Shown piece by piece: positions 1 through 12,435 of a stretch of DNA of 64,000 nt. The notes beneath the pieces are model-generated. The model was given only the letters and a program-made list of their open reading frames with translations. It did not search any database and was not told the origin of the DNA. The translations under genes and the position numbers were made by a program. Origin of the DNA: Axinella damicornis. Taxonomy: Eukaryota > Porifera > Demospongiae > Axinellida > Axinellidae. How positions within the stretch are numbered: the first letter of the stretch is position 1; each line of letters opens with the position of its first letter. The stretch lies in contig OZ007510.1 of assembly GCA_963931865.1 (NCBI GenBank), positions 1,316,717-1,380,716 on the forward strand, in the 5' to 3' direction.

Positions 1-265
1 TGTCCTTGAGCACAGCTTGACTCCAAATGTACACTCTCAACTCCTGTGATTCTACTGTAGTGTGGTCCTGTGAGTACACAAGTCGTACACTATAGTAGAG
101 CCACTATTGCCGTGTACACCAGCTAATACACTCACTGGGTGAGCCAGATCCAGGAACTCCAATGCACACAGGTACTGCATCTCATCTGCATTCGGATTAT
201 TTTCTCCAACATACAACTGGAGGGATTATAACAAGCTACTAGAGTGCCTTGTGTGTATGTGTGTG

Positions 266-297
<32 letters not shown>

Positions 298-311
298 TGC
301 GTGCGTGTGTG

Positions 312-342
<31 letters not shown>

Positions 343-3300
343 ATGCGTGCGTGCGTGCGTGAGTGTGTGTGGCATGCATATACAAGACACACCTGGATTA
401 CTTCCTCTGGCTGCAATGGTGGCATTTCTTCATTTAGACCACTTGCCTACAGAAGTAAGGGATGTAAGGATAGCAAAACTGACAAAGTTGTGCGGTGATA
501 GGTTGAGGTAAGCCTTGTCCAAAGTGGGATGAGAGATTGAGTTAGTTTGGACAGCTTTTATCACTTGCAGTAACAACAAAGTTGTGATGCAGGTCTAGGA
601 ACAAAGCCGACATCAACCTATAGTTCCAGAAGACGGAGTGGACACACCCACCTCCAGCACCTCAAGAGGGATGTTTTGTTGGAGCTCAATGACCTGGAGT
701 CGTCTGTTCAAGTCTTGCATTGTCTCTGAGTCTACACTGTCTGAGGTCAGCATTGCAAGCTTGCTCAGGCTGAGCAGAGTCTGTGGTGGGTGGGTGTGGT
801 ATGTGGGAGCGGGGTGCATGGGTGCATGGTGTATGAGGGAGTTGGTGGGAGTGTGGGTATGTAAGGGGTATGTGTGAGTGTGGGTATGTGGGAGTGTGGG
901 TATGTAAGGGGTATGTGGGAGTGTGGGTATGTAAGGGGTATGTGTGGTGAGTGTGTGTGTGGGTGTGTGCACTGCACATGCCCAGACACCAGGTACGATA
1001 AATACAGATATGGAGATCTTACCTTCCTCTTGGCAACATATTTAGCCTCCCCATCTGCCATCCTGAGCAAGGTCTGGTGGGCCTATCAAACAACCATACA
1101 GCAGCTATACAGGTGAGTTGAAACACACCACACACATGAAAATGACGCTACACTAGCCTCATTCCCAGGCTGTTCCCACCTCCGGTCTATGATCACTTGC
1201 AGTATGCAAGTACAGAGGGGAATGCCTGGGAAATTTGGCCATGTGGGCCTTGTGTCAGGTCGACGGATGGTGACACACAGGGTGTGGTGCCCGACAAAGG
1301 ATCTCAAACCCCCTTCTTGTATTGTCAGTCTGAGGGCTGGAGGCCAGAACGTTCACAAGGCAGCATCAATACCGCTCGTTATTCACGACACCATGGGCAG
1401 GTCAATACAAAACGTAGGTCTGGCACCCCCTGTGTCTACCATCACACCAGATCTCCCAGGCCTTCCTCTGCCGTATTTTGCATACTGTAAGTGATCGTAA
1501 CTGGCGGCCTGGGAACATGATATTTTACGGAGATCTCATGGTTACCACAACATTGTACATACCACACAGATCTCCATGTACACATGTACATGTAAATGAG
1601 CTACAGTTACAACGACTATATACCGATCTCCATACAGTTGGTCTCTGAGTTAGTCCAGAGTCCTCGAGCATGCACTTCTCCCTACCTTGCTATAGTCCTG
1701 GGTGGAGATGTGGTGCATCCAGCTGAGGTGGTCGTGGGGCTCGAGGAACCTGCCCAGCTCCTGGGGAAAGTCTTCTGAGAAGGAGAGAAGCTGCTGCAAC
1801 TGCCCTGGTAGCATTGTGAGAGACAATGGCAGAAGTCATGGGCATGGCACTTCCAGCAAATGAATATGTTGTTCTGAAAGGTAGAGTCTTAGCTGACATC
1901 GTCTATACTGCACTGCACCTTCGTCTCACGAGCCACCTGCATTTATACGTCCTTGTAGGACAAAGTGCAGCTGACTCACGAGACTGGGAGCCTGTGCTCA
2001 TACCTTGGTCCAGGTACTGCTTGAACAGGAAATCAGCAAATCCCTAAAGAAAATGCAAAGTTGTTACACCTTCAAATGTGTTGAGAACACCAGAGGGAGA
2101 GGGGGACTGAGACTGGCCCAAGCATGACCAGATGCCGGCCGGTCACACATCTAGAGGTCCATGTTGAAAGGGGCTTGCTAGCTGACAACGTGTCCGCTCC
2201 TCACCTTATCGGAGAAGCGGGTCATGTATTCCCGGAGCTGGTGCCTGCTCCCCATCTTCTCACACAGGTGCACCAGCACTCGGAAATCCTCGTACCTCTC
2301 TCCAAGCTCCCCCGCTTTCTGGTGCTGCCCATGCTCCACTGGGGGTAAACAAGTGAACGTGTGTGCAGGGGGGCAAAAGCAAGAGCCCATATGTACTGTA
2401 CATGATATGATACATGATATGAACATGGTTGCAGAGAGCCTTCACTGGTAATACCACTCACACAAAGGCATAAGAAATCTCTCCCTGTTCTCCTCAAAGT
2501 GCTTTCGAACTTCAGCCAGCCGTCCACGTCCACTCAGAGTGGGGTTCTTCCTGCAAACAATCAGACATCTTCATATGAGCATGGCTGGTATATACAAGCA
2601 GTACGACAACAGCGTCAAGACATGAGGACTTCATACAAGCATGGGTCATATACACAAGGTAACACAACCACCTGTTCCCAGGTGCATATGCGTGAAAACA
2701 TGCAGCTGTTCTTACTCCATGGAAACGATCTGTGCTCTGTAGCCATCGAACAAAAGGTCACAGAGGTCAACCACGAGCCTCCAGAGGTTCTGCTGCTCCT
2801 ATGGCAAGAGCGTAGCAACAACCGTAAGTTTCGTATGTAAGAGATTTCTCTTCAGTTTGCATAGGGATTGTATAGACATACGACATACCTGCCCACTCTC
2901 CACGTCCCTGGCTCCCGTGTCCAACATCAATTGTAGCTACAGGAGGAACAGCAAACACAAGCATTTCATTGGTCACACCCAAGACAGCCACCACAATGTC
3001 GGCCATGGTTCATACCTGCTGTGCAATGCAGTTTCTGCTGCCGCTGGAGCCAAGGGAGGCTGCAACACGGTGGGGATTCAGTTATGCTCGTCATAGTGGT
3101 GGCAACATACTACTACCAATGGGGTCTAGGATTGCTACATGTGTAACAGACATGTACATGTATATCACACATGGACCTACCAGGAGCTTAATGAACACCT
3201 ACGATGCTAGCCAGCAATACCATGCATGTTCACTACTACATATGTAGCTGCTCAGAGTTTGTGCTGGATGTAGTTACACACATGGACTAGCATCGTCCCA

Positions 3301-4937
3301 GGCCCATCCAGCTATATGGCACTTGCAGTACCAGTACGGAAGCGGGGAGGCCCTGCTAAACCATACTGCACGTAAGGGAAAGCTGGGTTGGGCCTGGGAA
3401 TGAGGCTACACATGGACTCGAACCTGTCCACGGGAGCCACTCTGGGTCTGGGCTCTCTGAGGCGACGCACGACTGGTACAGACTGGACTTAGCCTGGCGA
3501 TACTGCACAGCCTCGTGAAGCATGGCCTCCAGAATGGCTGCCACACTGAGAACTAACTGGACCCTTTCCTGTGGGAGGCTGAACGAAGACAGCAGGTCTT
3601 CCTCGGTGGTGATGAGGGCCTGAAAAATGTCTTCCAGGCAGGACACCTGGGTGTAGAAGACGTCCTGGTTTGTGAGACCGGGGTGCGAGGGGAGGGAGGA
3701 GGGACGCTGCTGCAGGGCAAGCTTGATTGCTTGATCTACGACCCTGGAAGAAGGAAGAAATTTTCAATTTAGTGAAGTGTTGACAAGTGTCCAGTAGCAG
3801 GGCTCTCTCTTGCTAGCAAGTGATGAAGTCTGCCTAGTGAACAGAGTGCTCCTCCCCAACCAAGCTGACTAGTTTGTCAGACAAGAGGTCTTCTCACTGA
3901 TTGTGCATCTTCCTCAGAGTGATGGCAGCCGTTATCTTCTCAGCATGTTCACAGAGCAGCTGCCGCGTCAGCATCGGGTGGCCTTGCACATGCACACAGG
4001 TCAGCTGGAAGGAGACAGAGAGAAGAAGAGACAGCAGCTCATAGCCAGTGATGGTTTGAGAACAGAAACAAGTCAAGTCAAAATGATATTTGACGTCAGG
4101 ATCAGAGCTTCTACAGAGCAAAGGTATTACAGCTCATTCAACAACCTTGTCCAGTAGCCCGATGTCGGTGATGAACTGGGTGTACCTGCAGTGTGCCTGC
4201 AGCTTGTCCTCCAGTTGGTAGATTATGATCACAGATGAGCTGCTGCCAGGGGTATCTATGTAGGCAGGAATGTATAGTAGTAGATAGGACGGAGGGAGGG
4301 ATGAGGGAGGGAAGAGGAGGAGGAGGGCGGTAGGAAGGACATAGGAGGTAGGTAAGGAGGGAGGGAGGAGGGAGGAAGAAGAGGAGGGCATAAGAGAGAG
4401 GTAGATCAGTAGGTGGGTAGGAGGTAGGGAGTGGGAAGGAGATAGCATAAGGGTGCCATTAAGCCATATATACATGTATATCCTCAGCTCCAAAACTAGC
4501 TAGGGTAACCGATGTGTGTAGAATGGGTGTACCTTGACTTCAACCACCACCACACAGAGTGTAAGCGCAGAGCAGACTACAAGTACTCACAACAGTCTGG
4601 TCCCCTGGGGACGTACCTCTGCCGGTGGTATCACCCCGCCTTGGGTCGCTGGCAGGGATATCATCCAACACCATCTCACTGAGTCTTGTCACTGCGAGGT
4701 CACCTGGGGTGTCCAGCTGGAGGGAGAAGGACTCGGGAGGAAAGTGGTGCTCACATATGGCTGCTGCTTCGGCCTAAGTGGGAGGAGGGAGGGATAGGGA
4801 AGGGGAGAAAGTGAGGGAGAGAGGAGGGGAGTACGGGAAGAGGGGAGGAGGGGAGGGAGGAGAGGAAGAGGGGTGGAAGAGGAGAGGAGGAAGGTGGGAT
4901 GCGAATGCTAACATAAAAGACTGTGGGTATGTGATAT

Positions 4938-4969
<32 letters not shown>

Positions 4970-5368
4970 GTAGACCTCACCACATTTTCACCCAGGTACT
5001 CCAGGAAGGCAGTCTTCAATGCCTCCGTCTTGTCAGGACTGGCCTCGTGGAAAGAGGACACGATTGCTGGGATCCCCACAGAGGGTGTGGCGAGGAGGGA
5101 GGTGGATGCGGAGGGAGGCTGCCTGGTGTGGGAGACGGGCCCACTGGACTGGTACGCCACTGACACCACTCCCTGGTTCAGAGTGAAGAATAGCAGGCCT
5201 CCATTGTGCACCCCTGCAGTGAGCAGCAGGTGGTAACAACACCGCCCAACAAGCAATACCGTAACTGATGCACTATAGCAGTACCTGTTCCAATGATACC
5301 ATTTGGATGGGGGAAGTTCACTAGGTCCGGTGGGTTTCCAGCTAGAGGCCTTTGCTCAACTGTAGACC

Positions 5369-5405
<37 letters not shown>

Positions 5406-8400
5406 ATGTGCATGCGTGTGCACGTGTCATAGCCAGGCCACACAGCCTGCAGACTATGGTTCACAAGTAGGCCAAGGAGATTGCATGATGGCACAGTACA
5501 CATACAGCATGCTCACCATTGGCAACCAGCACAGCATTCCTGTTGTACATCAACACATCGGTAGTGAATGAGCCACTGAGTAGACAGTAGTTCTTCAGCA
5601 ATGCCTCCCCTCCAGCCTGACAATGAATGGAAACAATAGGTGAATCTGAGCTTGCCTCATTCTCAGGCCATTCCCACTGCCAGTGATCATCTGCCTTGCA
5701 AACCCTGTATACCTGACATCACCACACGTGACCAGATATCCCAAGCCTTCTGCTGCTGTATTTGCATACTACAAGTGATCAAATACTGGCAGTGGGAATG
5801 GTCTGGGAACAAGGCTGAATGTGAGCCACGCCTCCATGCCAGGGAGATATGAATGTACAGGAGATGGAAAAGACAGCCAGAAGGGAGTGGCTATGAAACA
5901 TACTCTGAATGGGGTTATGTGGTTGAGTCGGATGAGATGATCCACGCTCAGGGGAGTGACATCACTCTCTGCCTGGATGAGAGCTACAGCGGAGGAGCAA
6001 GTCACGAGAGTACCATGTCATCCAGGTGAAGAAGGATCCCAACTCACCCAGCCCGTGCTCTGCAACTGCAGTCCCATCCCTCACCACAGCGAAGAGGATG
6101 CACACATACTCACTGAGAGGAGTAACAGAGAACGCATGACACAACAGACCACAGGGTGGCCTGCCACCAATGTACAGTGTTTCCCTGAAAGGATGGCACC
6201 AGGGTGCCTCCCGGCCTAGTTTCCTTTTAACTTCTTGATGTGGTCAAACATTTGGCCACTCCCCCTCCTTCCTGTCAGCTTTTGGGAAAACACTGTATCT
6301 GAACCCTTTGCATAGTCGTTCTTTATCCATACACAGCCTGCCGGTCAAACTCCAAAATGCAGCAAATGGCCTGCACCAGGGATCTCTGCACGTTCCTTTA
6401 ATGCCCTCCCCCCCCATAGGCCCTAAATCACCAAGTGTACCCTCAGAGGTGATTGCATGATCACGGTGAGAACACTGGCCTGACCTGGTTAGTTGTAAAT
6501 CAACCATCCACAGGGAGAGTTGTGTGGGCTGCACAGAGCTGCTGTTGGATTCAGCAAACTAGAGGAAAGAGGACATCCCTTTCGTTAGTTGCCCTCACAC
6601 ACCCCAGTACTACCGTGAGCTACTGCCAGCACTAACCCATCCCTGCTGCACCACAGCCTCCTGGACTATCCCTTCCAGAGCTGCATCATACTGCATCTGC
6701 ACAGTCATATACAATCATGCTGTCAACATTCTTCTCACTCACAATTTCATAGATGGGCATAAATTGCAGGCTAGTCCCCAGGCTACTTCATGGGATAAGA
6801 ACGAGACTAATTCCAATGACTGTACTAGTCACAAGTCAAACTTCTTCCAAATGTGACTTGGATCATCCTGCCACAAATGCAAAGTTAAATTCATCTACAC
6901 TAAGATCCAGGTACTACACACACAAAGTGTGGCATCAGTATCAGTGCTAGAGTGTTTGCCCCACCATTTCACTGGATGGTTCAATGCTCCACTTCTGCAA
7001 GTTAGAGCTGGTCAGTATGAACACAACACTGAGAGAGGGAGGGAGAGTGGGAGAGGGGGAGAGTGGGAGTGGGGGACAGAAGGAGAGGGAGAGAGGAGAA
7101 GAGTCGGAGAGGGGAGAGGAGGGGGGAAGAGTGGGAGAGTGGAAGAGTGGGAGAGTGGGAGAGGGAGAGAGGGGGAGAGAGGGAGAGTGTGAGAGGGAGA
7201 GTGGCAAGTGTGAGAGGGGAAGAGTGGGAGAGGGAGCGTGAAAGGTAGAGTGTGAGAGGGAGTGGGTTGCTGAGTCACGGTGGTATTACGAGCAATGTTG
7301 TACTGCAAGAAATGTCATAGTAGACTTGTACAGGCTTGCTAAGTTGCTAGTACTTCATATTCTGCAGCTTGCTGTGTATTATATGTGCATGTGTACATTG
7401 TGTAGGCTTGCTATAACAGGGGACTCACTTGACCCCGCTGGAGCCAGAGGCGGTCACCACCACCCTCCTGGCTTCCTGCGTGTCCGGGTCCTGGGAGCCA
7501 AAGAAGAGAGAGCTGACACGACGGCCAATCCCAGAGAACATGCCTCGGGGCACGTGCATCTGCCGAACACCTAGCCCATCCTACAACAGAGAGAGGAGGA
7601 AGAATCTGCTGAACTCAACGTACACTTCAACCAACCTCTTACATGACTAAAATACCATGGTCACGAAACTCAACGTACACTTCAACCAACCTGGGCAGAT
7701 GTTGGTGGGGTAATGATAAAGAGGCTACCAAGAGTGCTGGACAGCAGGCACGCTCCTCGGCCGCTGGGCAGACCAACCAGCATGTAGCCCCTCCCCTCTC
7801 CCATGTCCACCGAGCCTTCCAGAGTGGCTGGAGGATCACGGAGGGCATTGCTCCAGTAGCAGACCAAACCCTCGGGTGATACCGCCATCACTGCAACACT
7901 GGAGAGGAGCATTCACGCAGCTCTTCATACATGACACTCAACACACACACACGCTGAAACCTGATAGCCACCCACCTTGAGTCTGTGGCGGAGCATACAG
8001 TAGCCAGCTCTGTGTTCCAACCTGCTGCGCCAGAGGATGAGAAGGACAACTGCCAACACTGGGCCTGGAGGCAGAATAAGGTCGTCCTGCTTTCAACCAT
8101 TCTGAATATATGGATGGCCAGCCTCCTTTCCAAAAAGATCTCCCTTCTCGGTTTTCTTGGGTTTTTGGGGGACCACTTAGCAACTTGTCCCCAGACAGTG
8201 GAATCCTTAAAAGGGACACATCCCTAACCAAGACACTTGACCAAGTTCCCACATCATGTATTATTCACCCCTTGAAATAAGGACACCCCCAAGGGTGTCT
8301 GCATATTAGAGGGGCTCTACTGTCAATTAAAATAAACCTTGACTCACTGTAAGTTGCAAGGTAGAGAATTTCCACAGGAGAAGCTTGTTTCCAGTAACAA

Positions 8401-8915
8401 GCCATGCCCAGCCCGACTCGTGAAGCTTTATGCTAGCAGCTGCAGGGAGCAACACACCATGAGTTAGGGATGCTATAAGGGCAATACAGCAACTCTGCAT
8501 GGGTAATACTAGAGATTACTGGCAGTAGAGTAGGTAATATACTAGAGATTACTGGAGAGTACTAGAGATTACTGGATAATCAGTAACTGCATGGTTGATT
8601 GTCATCTCACGGTACACCTACCTCTTACGTTGCTTCGTAAGGCTTCTTGCACCTGCACTGGGACAGGAGAATTAAGTGCCCTCACCACATGCTGGCCAGT
8701 CTCCTCCAGCACCTGCTCAGCCCTTGCAGACCTACGCCAACCAACAGCTGACTTTACACTCTAATTGGTGCACAGCAACTCCTCCCGGTACTCCCTCACC
8801 TGGTAGCAATCCCCGGAGGATTTCTTGGCGTAGACTGGACGCTTCTTCGAACCGCAGTGAGCGGAGTGCGGCCGAGTAAAGACGAACGGCCTGGTTGTTT
8901 CGGAGTTGTAAACAT
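1..8915 (-). CDS. NUP133: Nucleoporin NUP133, multi-exon, 3' end beyond window
   Basis: Scaffold nucleoporin of the Y (NUP107-160) complex of the nuclear pore. The start is ATG at 8913-8915 (protein begins MFTTPKQPGRSSLL), and exon 1 runs 8915-8800 to a GTGAGG donor. Further exons read on the minus strand match the family in order: VLEETGQHVVRALNSPVPV (~8735-8640); ESGWAWLVTGNKLLLWKF (~8443-8346); AVMAVSPEGLVCYW in the beta-propeller (~7910-7672); MFSGIGRRVSSLF (~7580-7430); QLEDKLQAH (~4250-4135); RQLLCEHAEKITAAI (~3980-3900); the alpha-helical region with LYQS...EWLPWT (~3650-3400); REYMTRFSDK (~2270-2195); AKYVAKRKV and LLSLSKLAMLTSD (~1060-640); and MPPLQPEEVI and CALEFLDLAH (~425-138). 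The last C-terminal exons are outside the window. Introns hold CA/GT, GATA and purine arrays and foldback elements. Identification rests on remembered family motifs; many exon edges are approximate. Confidence 0.9.
251..365. repeat. GT/GTGC microsatellite
   Basis: Alternating GT and GTGC units inside a NUP133 intron. It gives long valine/cysteine-rich open frames on the plus strand that are artefacts. On the minus strand it is a CA tract a few bases upstream of a probable 3' splice site near 245. Confidence 0.9.
840..962. repeat. Minisatellite, ~40-bp unit
   Basis: Repeats of GTGGGTATGTAAGGGGTATG with variants in a NUP133 intron, ending in a short GT run. No coding signal. Confidence 0.8.
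1153..1522. mobile_element. Foldback (MITE-like) element, ~370 bp
   Basis: The left end (AGCCTCATTCCCAGGC then GATCACTTGCAGTATGCA) is mirrored at the right end by TGCATACTGTAAGTGATC then GCCTGGGAACATGA. The two ends form an imperfect inverted repeat of more than 50 bp. It lies in a NUP133 intron and has no transposase frame. It belongs to the window-wide family ending in TAGCCTCGTTCCCAGGC. Confidence 0.65.
4934..4972. repeat. GATA microsatellite
   Basis: About nine GATA units in a NUP133 intron, next to a purine-rich block at 4777-4900. Confidence 0.95.
5370..5425. repeat. GT microsatellite
   Basis: A GT run in a NUP133 intron. Read on the minus strand it is a CA tract just upstream of a probable acceptor (CTACAG at about 5360). 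Confidence 0.9.
5650..5815. mobile_element. Foldback (MITE-like) element, ~165 bp
   Basis: GCCTCATTCTCAGGCCATTC at the left is mirrored by GAATGGTCTGGGAACAAGGC at the right. Inner CACTGCCAGTGATCA and TGATCAAATACTGGCAGTG pair as well. Same family as 1153-1522, lying in a NUP133 intron. Confidence 0.65.
7020..7262. repeat. Purine-rich GGGAGA low-complexity tract
   Basis: About 240 bp of degenerate GGGAGA/GAGAGT units in a NUP133 intron, equivalent to a pyrimidine tract in the gene's sense strand. Serine/proline/leucine and arginine/glutamate frames here are artefacts. Confidence 0.9.
8504..8592. repeat. Short tandem repeat, ACTAGAGATTACTGG
   Basis: Three to four imperfect copies of ACTAGAGATTACTGG in the second NUP133 intron. 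No other function seen. Confidence 0.7.
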
Positions 8916-9003
8916 TTCTCTCCCCGCCAGTTGTTTGAAGTTCTACGCATGCGTGAGGCCACGTGGCAATTTCAAGCCAAGAGCTATATACGTAGAGCTA
9001 GAG
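8916..9003. promoter_or_regulatory. Probable bidirectional promoter, NUP133/DNPH1
   Basis: Only 88 bp separate the two divergent ATG codons. The stretch holds GCATGCG and CACGTG (E-box) palindromes and a TATATA at about 8986-8991. The role is inferred from gene orientation; transcription starts are unknown and the 5' UTRs must share or overlap this segment. Confidence 0.6.
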
Positions 9004-10456
9004 ATGTCCAGCAAAATCTACTTCGCTGGAAGCATTCGTGCTGGGAGGGACGACGCGGAGCTGTATGCCAGGATTGTGGGGCTGCTGCGGAAGTACGGCA
9101 GAGTGCTGACAGAGCACGTAGGGGACCCGAATCTGAAGGAATCTGGTAGTGGTACATATGCTTCCATGGATGACATTTTGATATTTGTAGTAATCTCACA
9201 GAGTCATTCCCTTCACACGAAAACGAGGAGTTGGCCTCAAGTCAAGGCCACATCCTTTGCACGCATGTGCGAAGGGTGTGGCCTCAAGACTGAACAAGAG
9301 TCCTAGATCCTGGGCACCCTCGAGTTGTCACAACAGAAATGCTATTATTTGCAGTGCTATTAGAGTTTACCTATTGGCATATGCTCAACACTTAGTGATG
9401 TATTAAAATGCCACTTCAAGAAGAGCACAAATCTAATTAGTTACGCCATGATCTTCCATGGGCGACTTGTGTGACATCATGACCAAACCTATAGCCTCGT
9501 TCCCAGGCTTGAGGCTAGACCAAACCCTTCCTCTTTAGTGACTTGCAACACACTTTTTCAGTTAGGAAGGTCAAACGTCTGGTATCTGTATAGTGTACTA
9601 TTATTAGGAGGGTCAAACATCAACAACTTCATTGCTCAACTCCGTCTGTATATTCCAGTATACTATTGTTAGGAAATCAAACATCCTTGCTCACAATTTA
9701 TGTTGCTATATATTATACAGGCGAAAGTGCTATCACTGATACCCAAATCCATGACCGTGATCTTCAGTGGCTTCAACAAGCTGATGGTGATTGTGCTGTG
9801 TGTATCTGCATGTCCCCACTAGCTAGCCAGACCTCACTAGTTTCCCCAGTGTGGCATCACTAGCTTGCAGTATAAAGTGATCCATTCATGCTGTGGTAGA
9901 AAGATGATCTAGCATGTAGCCTCATACACATGCAGTGTGACTCTTTCTCTGTTGCAGTTCTAGTTGCAGAGGTCACTCAGCCCTCCCTGGGGGTGGGCTA
10001 CGAGATTGGCCGGGCAGTTGACATGAAAAAGAAGGTCCTCTGTCTTTTCAGACCTCAGTCTGGGAGACGTAAGTTCTGTCCTAGGAAACTATGCTATAGC
10101 CTAGTGTTTCGTATTGTACTCTGTGGAAGTGAGCATTATACACTCTGTTGTCTGTCATGTGATGTACATGCTGTGTCATGTGAGTATGTGCTGCCTGACC
10201 ATGTGATGTACATGCAGTGGGTTCTCACTAGCCTCGTTCCCAGGCCTCCGCCCAGCAGCCGCGGAGAAAATGTTTTCTCCACAGCTGCGAGATACAATCT
10301 GGGCGGAGGTCTGGGGTCGAGGCTAGGTTCTCACCTCGTACCCTACATATAGGTTTGTCTGCCATGGTCAGAGGTGCAGACAATGGAGCCACGTTCCTTG
10401 TCAAAGACTACAGTGAAGAGCAGGTGGAAACTGTGCTACAGGAGTACTTCAAGTGA
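9004..10456 (+). CDS. DNPH1: 2'-deoxynucleoside 5'-phosphate N-hydrolase 1 (DNPH1/RCL)
   Basis: Hydrolyses the N-glycosidic bond of deoxynucleoside 5'-monophosphates, a nucleotide-pool cleaning enzyme. Exons are 9004-9145, 9721-9786, 9958-10068 and 10353-10456. All junctions are GT/AG and in phase, giving 140 aa. Recognisable blocks are KIYFAGSIRAGRDD (N-terminal nucleotide-binding loop), LTEHVGDP, HDRDLQWLQQAD, VAEVTQPSLGVGYEIGRAV (with the catalytic-type glutamate of the family) and LCLFRPQSGR. It ends YSEEQVETVLQEYFK. The length matches the ~150-170 aa family core with a short N-terminus. It is head-to-head with NUP133. A foldback element sits in intron 3 (10229-10326). A second copy of its last exon lies 10.9 kb downstream at 21362. 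Confidence 0.95.
10229..10326. mobile_element. Foldback (MITE-like) element, ~97 bp
   Basis: TAGCCTCGTTCCCAGGCCTC at the left pairs with GAGGTCTGGGGTCGAGGCTA at the right. An inner GAGAAAATGTTTTCTC palindrome lies in the middle. It is inside DNPH1 intron 3. Confidence 0.7.
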
Positions 10457-12435
10457 TATTTTACTATTTTTAGACTAGCAACTTTTTCGAATATATCATC
10501 ACACAACCTCGTTGTGAATGTAGTTAAGTTGTAGCTGATAAAATCGTCTCCTTGGCTTTTATACACCACTGAGAAGGACCAAGGGCGCATCGAGCCGCCG
10601 ATGTGCCCTTGGAAGGACCTGATCTAAGTTCCTAACCACTCAAAACTGGTCTGCTTTGTCTAGGGTAGGGTGGTATTTCATATATTATTTTCTGCCCAAG
10701 TGCAGCGCATAGTCCTGTACACAGAAAATGTGTCCAACCTCTTCTGACATCTTTTTGCATTCAGCACATACACATGTTCGTAGGTGCTCCTCTCCCACAA
10801 CATTCCTTCCTCAGGGGCCAGACTTGGTGGAGAGCCTAATACCTTTAATGATATTCATAACCACCCAGAAGCCCTTGGGCTGAATTAAATGTGGAGGTCA
10901 GCCTGTTCCTCATCATCTGGGACCTCCCTAAACTTGGACCTGATGTGAATGGCGGCACATACACCATCAGCCCTTGGTGGTACATGTGTATGAATCCCAG
11001 AGCGCAGTGGGGGCTGCACCCCTTCCTCCCCCTCTACACCCACCCCCCTCCCCCAGGTTTTAGTGCATAGCTAGGGAGTGCAAGCCCCAAATTTTTGTAC
11101 TGCAAGCTGGCTGGGAATGAGGCTAGCTTAGGGCGAAAAAGTTTCACAAAAAATATACGGTCACAGTTTTGTTCGCAAATCGGTCAGCATAATTATGCCA
11201 ACAGCAGGCCATAACTTTGCTTCACAAAATTCAAATTCTCTGGTCACGTGCAGACTCAACCCTAGCCCTGGGGGCGTGGCAGTGGCGGATCCAGGGGGCC
11301 GGGGGGCCGGTGCCCCCCTGGCTAGAGAATTTTTATTTATTTATATATACATAGCTAGCACTTACCAGTGGCGGTCCCCCCCCCCCCCCCCCCCCCCCCC
11401 CTTTTGCTTCTTCATCACTTTATTTTCCTCCTTACTAACTTGCTGACGTTACGTTGCAACTCCTGGCCTGGCCTCCTCAGGCTCGCAATATCGTGCGTTG
11501 CCTGAAAGTTGAAACCGAACGGCTTGGGAACGAGACCACGATCTAGTATGCCCCTCCGTGTACGTACGTATTACGTTCGTGAGCGAAATTTGAGCAAGGA
11601 AGAAGCTCATGTGGGACCTGCAATCCTCGTACTTCTGGACTTGCAGTGCAAAGCGCGAAGGTGCCACGAGAGCCCATTCTGAGAAGTGAAAAATGAAGGC
11701 GAAAAATTTTTTCCGCGCTTCGCGCGGACTGATCGACACTACGCGCCTCTATGCACTGCCTCCGCCAGAACTGATATGATCATGTTCAGAACAATGTGAT
11801 ACAGATCTGCAGCAGCTGCAGTACCGATACACAACAGCAAACACATCTGTATCACACACAACTGCAAACAGAACAGTATCGCAACTACTTTTTGCTGTGT
11901 AGTTGCGATCCGTGCTGGAGTGGTTTGGGTCTGGGACCGAGACTAGGCCAGGGCCGGTTCTATGATGCTGCATGCTCCCGGCTGCGCTTCAGCTGCTACT
12001 CCCGCTGCTGCTCGCCGCTTGCGTCTGCTTCAGCTGCTGCTCCCCGATTGCGTCCGCTGCTCCCCGGCCCCGATGGCGTCCGCTTCAAGTGCTGCTCCGC
12101 TTCGACTAGCTGCTGCTTCCCAGCCCATGCCCAATATTCTCGAACATTCTTCGCAGAGTTTGAGGTTCACATTGAAGTACGAAGGTTGCGCGTCCCGCGC
12201 CCCACGAACATGACATACCACTTCCGTACACACACGTTAAATCTTGATATACAGACGCGACGTGACTGCACTGCATTACCTCCGTGATTTCTACTTGCAC
12301 TTGCAGCCGCTGAACGAATTTAATACTTGACTGAGGCCGAGGACGCTCTCGATCTGCGATCCAGAAAAAAAGGAGCTGTTCAGGGTCAGGATTCTGTGTC
12401 TTGCCAGACTCGCGAGACTATATGCACCTTGTACG
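10457..12435. other. Intergenic stretch between DNPH1 and the ankyrin-Roc gene
   Basis: No convincing gene. It holds fragments of dispersed repeats (GTGGCGGATCCAGGGGGCC at ~11282, GTGGCGGTCC before the C run at ~11368, and a foldback-like GGGAACGAGAC at ~11526) and a 26-C homopolymer at 11376-11401. The last ~600 bp (11800-12435) should include the promoter of the downstream plus-strand gene. I see no clear core promoter motif. Confidence 0.6.
11376..11401. repeat. Homopolymer C run
   Basis: A run of 26 C. Length is likely uncertain in the assembly. Confidence 0.9.

Noticed and set aside
8857..9306. 149-codon plus-strand frame starting before the DNPH1 ATG and running past exon 1
   Set aside because: The upstream part overlaps NUP133 exon 1 in antisense; family alignment starts at the ATG at 9004, and the frame after 9145 is intron.
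10560..10900. Possible decayed transposon or gene fragment
   Set aside because: Stops in every frame I followed and no motif I can name.
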